Position numbers and translations under genes: made by a program. A DNA stretch of 64,000 bases from Brevundimonas sp. Leaf363 (GTDB taxonomy: Bacteria > Pseudomonadota > Alphaproteobacteria > Caulobacterales > Caulobacteraceae): assembly GCF_001424025.1 (NCBI RefSeq), contig NZ_LMPZ01000001.1, positions 577,983 through 641,982 of the forward strand. Reading direction: 5' to 3'. This document shows, piece by piece, positions 7,875 through 14,555 of the stretch; the stretch's first letter is position 1; each line of letters opens with the position of its first letter. Under the pieces are notes generated by a model that saw nothing but the letters and a program-made list of their open reading frames with translations, did no database searches and was not told the origin of the DNA.

Positions 7875-8572
7875 CCACCGTGCGTTCGCTGGCCTTCGTC
7901 GTCTGGCTCTATCTGTCGATTTTCGTGTTCGCGGTCGGCATGTCGCCCGCCCTGTTGCTGTCGCGGGGCGCGGCCATGGTCGTGGTGCGCATGTGGGCGC
8001 GCAGCGTCCTGTTCGGCCTGCGCTGGATCGCCGGGGTCAGGGTCGAGGTGCGCGGGCTTCAGCACCGTCCGACCGGCGCCGCCCTGGTGGCGTCCAAGCA
8101 CCAGGGCATGCTGGACGTCATCGCGCCCTTCACCTTCCTGGACGATCCCTGTTTCGTGATGAAGAAGGAGCTGCTGCCGCTGCCCTTCTTCGGCTGGTTT
8201 GCCTGGAAGAGCGCGATGATCCCGGTCGACCGCGCCGCCCACGCCAAGGCCCTGAAGGACATGGTCCGCAACGCCCGCGACCGGCTGGCCAACGACCGCC
8301 AGATCCTGATCTTCCCCGAAGGCACCCGCGCCGCCCTCGGCGCCGAGCCCGACTACAAGCCGGGCGTCGCCGCCCTGTATCGCGACCTCGCCGGCCCCTG
8401 CTGGCCCATGGCCACCAACTCCGGCGTCCACTGGCCCGCCCACGGCTTCAAACGCCTGCCCGGCACCGTGGTGTTCGAGTTCCTGGAACCCATCCCCGCC
8501 GGTCTGAAACGCGCCGAGTTCATGAAGACGCTGGAAGAGCGGATCGAGACGGCGTCGAAGGCGCTGCTCTAG
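7871..8572 (+). CDS. plsC: 1-acyl-sn-glycerol-3-phosphate acyltransferase
   Basis: 233 residues with an N-terminal membrane helix (about 7-30) and the PlsC acyltransferase motifs: the HX4D catalytic motif in SKHQGMLD (about 78-85), then IPVDR and the FPEGTRAA phosphate-binding motif (about 151-158). It adds the second acyl chain to lysophosphatidic acid to give phosphatidic acid in the inner membrane. Last gene of the ftsE-ftsX-ydcF-like-plsC cluster. Confidence 0.9.
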   Translation: MTTVRSLAFVVWLYLSIFVFAVGMSPALLLSRGAAMVVVRMWARSVLFGLRWIAGVRVEVRGLQHRPTGAALVASKHQGMLDVIAPFTFLDDPCFVMKKELLPLPFFGWFAWKSAMIPVDRAAHAKALKDMVRNARDRLANDRQILIFPEGTRAALGAEPDYKPGVAALYRDLAGPCWPMATNSGVHWPAHGFKRLPGTVVFEFLEPIPAGLKRAEFMKTLEERIETASKALL

Positions 8573-8858
8573 CACCTCATCACCCATGGCCCCTCTCCCA
8601 AAGGGAGAGAGCTTGAGGCTCCAAGAGCGCAGCGATTGGTCAGGCCGAAAGGGTGAGGGGTTACGCCTCTTCCTGTTGGCCCTGGACCCCCCATCCTCTG
8701 ATGCTTCGCCCCGCTCTTCGGGCCGCTCAAGTCCGATCGCCCGACGGCTTTCGAGCGCCCAAGCCTCTCCCTGCGGAAAGGATGGCGCCCAGGCCTTCGC
8801 GCTCAAGCAGCGAGCGGCCGCGTCGCTCGCGATAGCGCAGCGCGCAGCGCCCCCTTCC
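8573..8858. repeat. Intergenic mosaic repeat and remnant sequence left of the IS element
   Basis: The hairpin CCTCTCCC-AAA-GGGAGAG near 8590 and phrases such as GGTGAGGGG are of the same type as the palindromic mosaic repeats at 24089, 26720, 40105, 53313, 55780 and 60419. An open frame at 8586-8876 runs across this repeat and into the IS left end; it has no ribosome binding site or family features and is not called as a gene. Confidence 0.5.
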
Positions 8859-8866
8859 AAAAAAGA

Positions 8867-8901
8867 GGCGCTATAATACTTCGCGTACCCACTCGTCCGA
8901 G
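8867..8901. repeat. Left terminal inverted repeat of the IS1595-type element
   Basis: Aligned with the reverse complement of the right end it matches at most positions, including GGCG, ATACTT and CGTACCCACT followed by TCCG. It contains TATAAT at 8872-8877, reading inward toward the RelA/SpoT gene. Confidence 0.9.
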
Positions 8902-8939
8902 TGATCCATGATATCTCTGCATGAGTCGCGGAGAATGAA

Positions 8940-10022
8940 ATGGCTTGGGCCACCCCTCAGTATACACCGCAAGAGGTCAACGCGGCGGGCAAGGCGCTCG
9001 CGCGAACCGCGTTCCCTGTGACAACCGACGAAGGGCAGGATGCCCTCACGGTCATCAATAACTGGCGCTCGTCGCACGCATATCCTCTCAACACTTTTCA
9101 AATCACGCTGCGCAACCGCTCCCGCCGGATCGAGCGGAAGGTGATCATCGCTCAACGCGAAAAGCGGTTGGACTCGATCCATCGCAAGCTAGTGGCGAAG
9201 GCCACCATGCGCATGACGCAAATGCAGGACATCGCCGGCTGCCGTGCCGTCTTCACCAAGCTCGCCGATGTCTACCGGCTTGTGGCCCTCTACAAGAACC
9301 GTGAGTTCGGCCACACCTTTAGGAACGAGAAGGATTACATCGCCGATCCCAAGCCTGACGGCTATCGGTCTTATCACCTCGTCTACGAATACGTCGGCAC
9401 CGGTCCCGGCGTTCCGTACTCGGGACTCCGAGTTGAGATACAGGTCCGCACCCAGATCCAGCATGCTTGGGCAACGGCAGTCGAAGCGGTTGGCATCTTC
9501 ACCAAACAAGCCCTGAAGTCGAACCAGGGGGATGCGGACTGGCTCCGGTTCTTCTCTCTGATGGGCACGGCGATATCGGCCATCGAAGGCACCCCCTGCG
9601 TGCCGGGCACGCCGTCAACGAAGGCCCAACTTCTAGCGGAACTGCAAACCCTGACAGCCTCGCTTAGGGCGAGGGATATGCTGCGGGCCTACAACACGAC
9701 AATCGACACGCTGGGTTCGGCGAAGGACGCCAAATACTTCATCGTTGAACTCGACCCGGACCGAGGGAACGTCACGGTCTGGCGCTTCAAGGCCAAGGAG
9801 TCGGAACAAGCCAACCGCCAGTATACGACCCTCGAAAGCCTGATACCGGACGATTCCCGTCGACAAGTCGTGCTGGTGTCAGTCGCGGATATCAACGCCC
9901 TTAAGCGAGCCTACCCGAACTACTTCCTAGATACGGCGCTGTTTGCGCGCTTGGTGGACAAGGTTCTCAAGGGAGATTTTCCTGATCCTCGTCCCCCTCA
10001 AGCCACCGCTGCCGTAGCGTAG
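8940..10022 (+). CDS. RelA/SpoT-domain (p)ppGpp synthetase-like protein, IS passenger
   Basis: The 360-residue protein has a nucleotidyltransferase domain of the RelA/SpoT type at about 55-190: MQDIAGCRAVF, then DYIADPKPDGYRSYHLVYEY (G-loop with its Tyr) and VEIQVRTQIQHAWATAVE, which keeps the Glu and Gln/Arg of the EIQIRT catalytic block. There is no HD hydrolase, TGS or ACT domain, so it resembles a stand-alone synthetase with an extra C-terminal domain of about 120 residues of unknown role. Such proteins make (p)ppGpp, or act as toxSAS toxins that make (pp)pApp or pyrophosphorylate tRNA. GGAG 6 bp before the ATG supports the start. It lies inside the IS1595-type element, convergent to the transposase. 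Confidence 0.85.
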   Translation: MAWATPQYTPQEVNAAGKALARTAFPVTTDEGQDALTVINNWRSSHAYPLNTFQITLRNRSRRIERKVIIAQREKRLDSIHRKLVAKATMRMTQMQDIAGCRAVFTKLADVYRLVALYKNREFGHTFRNEKDYIADPKPDGYRSYHLVYEYVGTGPGVPYSGLRVEIQVRTQIQHAWATAVEAVGIFTKQALKSNQGDADWLRFFSLMGTAISAIEGTPCVPGTPSTKAQLLAELQTLTASLRARDMLRAYNTTIDTLGSAKDAKYFIVELDPDRGNVTVWRFKAKESEQANRQYTTLESLIPDDSRRQVVLVSVADINALKRAYPNYFLDTALFARLVDKVLKGDFPDPRPPQATAAVA

Positions 10023-10161
10023 CGACGCCGTCCATTACACGACCTAGGGCGGTCTCAGCCTCGGTGGGGTTTAGTCCGCCATCGGCTTCGATTTCGCGCG
10101 CCGCTTCCTCGAAGCGTTTTGATTGCTCCGGGTCGTCTCGCGGGATTGGTTTCTTGGTCAT
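9967..10161 (-). CDS. Small protein of the IS element, unknown function
   Basis: 64 residues, charged and predicted helical, with EEAAREIEADGG and a C-terminal WLEGDEDQENLP. The ATG overlaps the transposase stop (ATGA), so it is translationally coupled as the second gene of the transposase unit. Its last 56 bp overlap the 3' end of the RelA/SpoT gene in antisense. It could be an accessory transposition protein or an antitoxin-like partner; there is no direct evidence for either. Confidence 0.6.
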   Translation of the reverse strand: MTKKPIPRDDPEQSKRFEEAAREIEADGGLNPTEAETALGRVMDGVATLRQRWLEGDEDQENLP

Positions 10162-11078
10162 GCGAGGCCGTGAGCTGGTCGATATGTGAGACGCTTGCCA
10201 ACGACGCCGGACAGCAGTTTGTCGGCGCGCAGAGCATCGTTGACGCCATTGGCTGCGCGCTCGGTGTAGCGGAAATCGAACTCTGACAAATAGCGGTGCA
10301 GGTTCTTCTTCGCGCAGTGCTGATAGACGCCCTTCATCCCGCGCTTGAAGATGCTGAAATAGCCCTCGATGGTGTTGGTGTGGACGCCGCCCGACAGGAC
10401 GTATTCGCCCTTGCCGTGACGGACGACTCCATGCTCGGAGAACTCGCGGCCGACCGCCAAATAGTGACCGGCCTCGTCGGTCATAAGGCGCGCCTCGCGG
10501 TGAAGGTTCGCAAGTACGATAGGCGCAATCGTCGCGGGGCGAATGTTGTCCACGACCATCGAACGAACGCGGCCAGTCGATCGGTCAACCAGCGAGAGCA
10601 CCTTCATCTTGTGATGGAAGGCGCGCTTAATGGGCTTGCCGGGCTCCCGGCCGATGTAGGTCTCATCAACTTCGACAACGCCCCCATCCGCACCGAACGC
10701 AGACAGGTCGCCAGACCGCATAGCCTCGCGGATGCGATGCGACATGAACCACGCCGTCTTGAGGGTGACGCCAAGAGTCCGGTGGAGTTGGTTCGATGAG
10801 AAACCCTTCTTGCTGGACGCTATCAGATAGATCGCTTGCAGCCAGAGACGCATCGAGACGTGCGACGCCTCGAAGATGGTTCCTATCTTCACGGTGAAGG
10901 GCTTGCGGCACTGGTAGCACTTGTAGGTGCCGATCCGGGTCGACGCACCGCCCATCTTGCCGATGCGCTCAACCCCGCCACAGTGAGGGCAAACAGCGCC
11001 GTTGGGCCAGATGCGGGCCTCAACGTAGGCGTAGGCTGCCTCTTCGTTGTGAAAGTGGGGCGCTGACAGGGCGGACAC
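10158..11078 (-). CDS. IS1595-family transposase (ISXO2-like, DDE type)
   Basis: 306 residues. The N-terminal zinc ribbon has CPHCGGVERIG and YKCYQCRKPF (about residues 35-60). The ISXO2-like catalytic domain has VVEVDETYIG (first Asp), VVDNIRPATI with a following LMTDEAGHY (second Asp) and GGVHTNTIEGYFSIFKRG (the Asn/Glu end), the DDEN arrangement of IS1595. It should catalyse cut-and-paste or copy transposition of the element. The start is GTG 11078 because AAGGAG lies 7 bp upstream; a nearby ATG at 11085 is out of frame. Confidence 0.93.
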   Translation of the reverse strand: MSALSAPHFHNEEAAYAYVEARIWPNGAVCPHCGGVERIGKMGGASTRIGTYKCYQCRKPFTVKIGTIFEASHVSMRLWLQAIYLIASSKKGFSSNQLHRTLGVTLKTAWFMSHRIREAMRSGDLSAFGADGGVVEVDETYIGREPGKPIKRAFHHKMKVLSLVDRSTGRVRSMVVDNIRPATIAPIVLANLHREARLMTDEAGHYLAVGREFSEHGVVRHGKGEYVLSGGVHTNTIEGYFSIFKRGMKGVYQHCAKKNLHRYLSEFDFRYTERAANGVNDALRADKLLSGVVGKRLTYRPAHGLA

Positions 11079-11106
11079 GGCTCATCTCCTTGATGAACCT
11101 ACATTA

Positions 11107-11141
11107 GCCGGAAAAGTGGGTACGTCAAGTATAATGACGCC
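11107..11141. repeat. Right terminal inverted repeat of the IS1595-type element
   Basis: Ends in CGCC at 11138-11141, the complement of the GGCG at the left tip. It contains TATAAT (11130-11135) reading outward on the plus strand and TATACT reading inward toward the transposase. Confidence 0.9.
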
Positions 11142-11180
11142 AAAAAAGAAAGCCGCCCGATCCGTGAGGACCGGGCGGCT
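11142..11180 (-). terminator. Intrinsic terminator of recA, at the IS insertion point
   Basis: On the minus strand a hairpin with AGCCGCCCG and CGGGCGGCT arms (11151-11180) is followed by TTCTTTTTT, the complement of the right target duplication. The IS inserted in this T-tract, and the duplication kept a T-run beside the hairpin, so recA termination should still work. Confidence 0.85.
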
Positions 11181-11262
11181 GCCCTGGCGCCGATCCCCGC
11201 GGGGTCGGTGGGCGGGTCGCGGGGACCTTCGCCAGGGTGTCCGGTGACGAGACGAGGGGGCC

Positions 11263-12345
11263 TTAGCCCTCCAGGTCCTGGCCTTCGTCCGGCTCGGGCG
11301 TGCCCAGCATCTCGTCGGCGATCTTGCCGGTGGAGGCGCGGACAGCCTTCTCGATGGCGTCCGCCACGTCCGGGTTGGCCTTCAGGAAGTTGCGCACGTT
11401 CTCGCGGCCTTGCCCGATGCGGGTCGAGTCGTAGCTGAACCAGCTGCCCGACTTCTCGATGATCCCCGCCTTGACGCCCAGGTCGATGATCTCCCCCAGC
11501 TTGGAAATGCCCTCGCCGTACATGATGTCGAAGATGACCTCGCGGAACGGCGGGGCGACCTTGTTCTTGACCACCTTCACGCGGGTCGTGTTGCCGGTGA
11601 CCTCGTCGCGGTCCTTGATCGCGCCGGTGCGGCGGATGTCCAGGCGGACCGAGGCGTAGAACTTCAGCGCATTGCCGCCCGTGGTCGTCTCGGGCGAACC
11701 GTACATCACGCCGATCTTGTGACGGATCTGGTTGATGAACAGCACGATGCACTTGGACTTGGAGATGGAGGCGGTCAGCTTGCGCAGCGCCTGGCTCATC
11801 AGGCGTGCCTGCAGGCCCGGAAGGCTGTCGCCCATCTCGCCCTCGATCTCGGCGCGCGGCGTCAGGGCGGCGACCGAGTCGATCACCACGATATCCACGG
11901 CGCCCGAGCGCACCAGGGTGTCGACGATCTCCAGCGCCTGTTCGCCGTGGTCCGGCTGGGAGACCAGCAAGTCGTCCAGATTGACGCCCAGCTTGCCGGC
12001 GTAGATCGGGTCCAGCGCGTGTTCGGCGTCGACGAAGGCGGCCACGCCGCCCCGCTTCTGGACCTCGGCCACGGTGTGCAGGGCCAGGGTCGTCTTGCCC
12101 GACGATTCGGGGCCGAACACCTCGATCACCCGCCCGACCGGCAGGCCGCCGATGCCCAGCGCCAGGTCCAGACCCAGCGAGCCGGTCGAGACGCTCTCGA
12201 TCTCGGCCACCACGCCCGCCTTGCCCAGCTTCATGACCGAGCCCTTGCCGAAGGCGCGATCGATCTGGGCGATCGCCGCCTCCAGGGCGCGCTGCTTGTC
12301 GCCGTCTTCCTTGCCCACCAACTTCAATGCCGCCTGCGAAGCCAT
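11263..12345 (-). CDS. recA: Recombinase RecA
   Basis: 360 residues from [20 protein letters not shown]. Walker A is [12 protein letters not shown], Walker [13 protein letters not shown]; loops L1 ([18 protein letters not shown]) and L2 ([15 protein letters not shown]) that bind DNA are intact, and the tail is acidic. RecA forms the strand-exchange filament and triggers LexA cleavage. A longer frame opens at 12450, but the start at 12345 is preferred because GGGAG precedes it and alphaproteobacterial RecA begins this way; ATG 12366 is the other option. A possible LexA site is at 12426-12440. Confidence 0.97.
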   Translation of the reverse strand: MASQAALKLVGKEDGDKQRALEAAIAQIDRAFGKGSVMKLGKAGVVAEIESVSTGSLGLDLALGIGGLPVGRVIEVFGPESSGKTTLALHTVAEVQKRGGVAAFVDAEHALDPIYAGKLGVNLDDLLVSQPDHGEQALEIVDTLVRSGAVDIVVIDSVAALTPRAEIEGEMGDSLPGLQARLMSQALRKLTASISKSKCIVLFINQIRHKIGVMYGSPETTTGGNALKFYASVRLDIRRTGAIKDRDEVTGNTTRVKVVKNKVAPPFREVIFDIMYGEGISKLGEIIDLGVKAGIIEKSGSWFSYDSTRIGQGRENVRNFLKANPDVADAIEKAVRASTGKIADEMLGTPEPDEGQDLEG

Positions 12346-12425
12346 CTTACTGCTCTCCCTTGCCATGATTCCCATCTGGTTACGGGAGAGACCCGCCTTG
12401 GCCCGCTCCCTGTGAGACGGACTAT

Positions 12426-12440
12426 GTGCACGGTTTGTTC
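12426..12440. promoter_or_regulatory. Possible LexA (SOS) box upstream of recA
   Basis: GTGC, 7 bp, GTTC differs by one base from the alphaproteobacterial SOS box GTTC-N7-GTTC and lies 81 bp upstream of the recA start, in the gap to the divergent exported-protein gene. RecA control by LexA is the rule in this group. The single mismatch leaves the call uncertain. Confidence 0.45.
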
Positions 12441-12559
12441 CGGTTGCCAAGATGTTCTCATTGGGCCGGTTCGCCAGACGTCCGAATTTGTCGCACGGCC
12501 TCCGGTTGAAGCGAGACCAGCGTTACGATACCAATGGTCGCCAAGAGGCAGAAAGTTCA

Positions 12560-13543
12560 ATGAAAACAGCAATCCTGTCGGCCACGCTCGGCGTCGCCAT
12601 GGCCATGGCTTGCGGGACGGCGGCGCTGGCGGAATCGTTCAACATCCAGATGGCGGGCCAGCATCGCGGCGTCGTGCGGGGCCAGCGCTTCGCCATTCCG
12701 ACCTATCATGTGAACTTCGTGACCTCGCAGCAGGCCACCTCGGTCATGTCGATCGGGTCGCGCGCGCGTCTCGCGATGGTGCTGCAGGGCGTCGATCAGG
12801 CGACCATGCGCCGGCTGACCAACGAAGCCTATGCCGACCTGCGGACCCAGATGGAGGGCGCCGGCCTGAGCCTGGTCTCGGCCGAGGAGACGCGCGCCAT
12901 GACCCAGGCGGCGGGCATTCGCGAACTGCCGGACAATCTGGAGGTCGCCGGCATCGGGCCGGGCGTCACCATCGGCTCCAGCATCCGGCGCGGCTGGGTG
13001 ACCATGGGGCCGGACGCGGCGCCGGCGCTTCAACCGCTCGCCACCATGCGCGGCGCCGCCAACTCGCTGGCCCAGATCAGCGCCATCAGCGCCCTGAACG
13101 GGCTGAACCGCACGCCGGATTCGGCCGATCTGGTCTTCATCGCCCCGTCGCTCCAGCTGGACTTCGTGCGCATGGAGGCCGCGCGCGGCGGCATGTTCGG
13201 GGGCGCGGCCTCGACCAGCGGCCAGGTCGGCTTCGGCGTGCTGGCGTCATCCCGCGTGGCGGCCCAGAAGCCCGCGGGTCGCATGAACGTCGGCACCCCC
13301 GGTGGCTTCGCCCCGCGCGCGGATGCGTTCACCAGCACCCCGTTTGCGGAGATCGTCACGGGCGCCGCAGCGGTACGGGCCGGCGCCGGGCTGTCCGACA
13401 CGGTGGACGAGAACTATCAGGCGGTGGCCCGGGCTCGGGGCGACGCTGTGGTGGTCAACCTGCCGGTCTGGGAAGGCCTCGTGCGCGACGCCTACCGAAG
13501 CTACAACGCCGCCATCGTCCAGGCCCTCGTCAGCCAGCAATAG
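12560..13543 (+). CDS. Exported protein of unknown function
   Basis: 327 residues. A Sec signal peptide is clear: MKTAILSATLGVAMAMACG, cleavage likely after AALA near residue 23. The mature protein is soluble, rich in Ala, Gly and Thr, without membrane helices. A region with ESFNIQMAGQHRGVVRGQRF and a later GIGPGVTIGSSIRRGWVTMG looks structured, but I recognise no family. The start is ATG 12560 since the signal peptide begins there. It ends 4 bp before the convergent murI stop. Likely periplasmic. Confidence 0.75.
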   Translation: MKTAILSATLGVAMAMACGTAALAESFNIQMAGQHRGVVRGQRFAIPTYHVNFVTSQQATSVMSIGSRARLAMVLQGVDQATMRRLTNEAYADLRTQMEGAGLSLVSAEETRAMTQAAGIRELPDNLEVAGIGPGVTIGSSIRRGWVTMGPDAAPALQPLATMRGAANSLAQISAISALNGLNRTPDSADLVFIAPSLQLDFVRMEAARGGMFGGAASTSGQVGFGVLASSRVAAQKPAGRMNVGTPGGFAPRADAFTSTPFAEIVTGAAAVRAGAGLSDTVDENYQAVARARGDAVVVNLPVWEGLVRDAYRSYNAAIVQALVSQQ

Positions 13544-13547
13544 GCCT

Positions 13548-14399
13548 TCAGGCCGGCTGGAACGTCAGGGGGGCGCCCCAGAACTGGGCGACCAGGTCCG
13601 ACTGCGGGCCGGGCGTCCCCGTGGTCAGGAAGTCGCGCCGGGCGGTCGAGCCCAGGTCGTATTCCGGGTGATGCTGGAAATAGCGTTCCAGGGCGTCCGC
13701 GACGGCGCTGGGCTGGTGGATCAGCTCGACGCCGGCGGGCAGGGCGGCGGCGAACAGGGGCGCGACGATCTGATAGTGGGTGCATCCCAGGATCGCCTTG
13801 TCCGGGTGGCGGCCGATGCGGCGGCGCAGGGCGTCGACGTGCTCGTCGACCACGACCTTCAGTTCCTCGGCCGTGGCGCCCAGCTCGATCAGGCCGGCCA
13901 GGCCGGGGCAGGGTTCGGAGAAGACGGCGATGTCCTCGCGCCGCTTGTCGATCTCGATCTCGTAGACGCGGCTGATGGCGGTGGCGGCGGTGCAGAAGAC
14001 GCCGGTTATGTCGATGGCCTCGACCTTGTCGCCGCGCCGCTCGGCCTCATAGCTCCAGGGCAGGCCGGTCGCCGCCTCGATGGTCGGCACGATGATGCCC
14101 AGCACGTTGAAGGGCCGGCCCAGCGTCTTGCGCATCTCGGGCGCCCAGGTCTGCTGCAGGCGGCGCAGGGCGATGGCAGAGGCGGTGTTGCAGGCCAGAA
14201 CGATGACCGACGCGCCGGCCTCGGCCAGTCGCTGGCAACCGGCGCGGGTCAGCTCGACGATGTCCTCGCCGCCGCGACCGCCGTAGGGGGCGTTGGCCTG
14301 GTCGGCCAGATAGATGAAGTCGCGCTCGGGGAACCGCTGCGTCAGTTCGCGATGGACGGTCAGGCCGCCCACGCCGCTATCGAAAACACCTATGGCCAT
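13548..14399 (-). CDS. murI: Glutamate racemase
   Basis: 283 residues from MAIGVFDSGVGGLTVHREL. The catalytic cysteines lie in VLACNTASA (about residue 75) and ILGCTHYQI (about 190), and the FDSG and YGGRGGEDI motifs are also present. It converts L- to D-glutamate for peptidoglycan in the cytoplasm. The frame extends to 14435, but the shorter start gives the canonical N-terminus. Convergent with the exported-protein gene and divergent from the M3 peptidase gene. Confidence 0.95.
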   Translation of the reverse strand: MAIGVFDSGVGGLTVHRELTQRFPERDFIYLADQANAPYGGRGGEDIVELTRAGCQRLAEAGASVIVLACNTASAIALRRLQQTWAPEMRKTLGRPFNVLGIIVPTIEAATGLPWSYEAERRGDKVEAIDITGVFCTAATAISRVYEIEIDKRREDIAVFSEPCPGLAGLIELGATAEELKVVVDEHVDALRRRIGRHPDKAILGCTHYQIVAPLFAAALPAGVELIHQPSAVADALERYFQHHPEYDLGSTARRDFLTTGTPGPQSDLVAQFWGAPLTFQPA

Positions 14400-14555
14400 G
14401 GCCCGGGGCTTTAGACGCCCTACATGAAGGGTCAACGGCTAATCGGCCGCGCCGGACTCGACCTTGGGGCGTTACAAGATTACGCCCGTGTCAAGTGACG
14501 CAGCCTGGCGATAGGACTAGGGTCGTCGATCAGTGATGAACAAGGATATTCCTCC

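Larger units (their letters stand above)
8867..11141. mobile_element. IS1595-type transposable element with a RelA/SpoT-domain passenger gene
   Basis: A complete 2275-bp element. Both ends start GGCG and carry matching inverted repeats (left 8867-8901, right 11107-11141) that share the core CGTACCCACT. The element is flanked by a perfect 8-bp direct repeat AAAAAAGA at 8859-8866 and 11142-11149, the target duplication size known for the IS1595 family. Inside are a RelA/SpoT-domain gene (plus strand), a 64-residue protein and an ISXO2-like transposase (both minus strand). The base composition is visibly less GC-rich than the flanks. It sits directly at the T-tract of the recA terminator. Perfect ends and duplication indicate recent insertion. 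Confidence 0.92.

Noticed and set aside
8586..8876. 96-codon frame left of the IS element
   Set aside because: It reads through a mosaic repeat and ends inside the IS terminal repeat, with no ribosome binding site.
12437..12472. Three GTTC words taken together as an SOS array
   Set aside because: Spacings are 13 and 11 bp, not the 7 bp needed. Only the GTGC-N7-GTTC pair at 12426-12440 was kept.
11410..13671. 753-codon plus-strand frame over recA
   Set aside because: Antisense to recA and then out of phase with the exported protein; no motifs or ribosome binding site.
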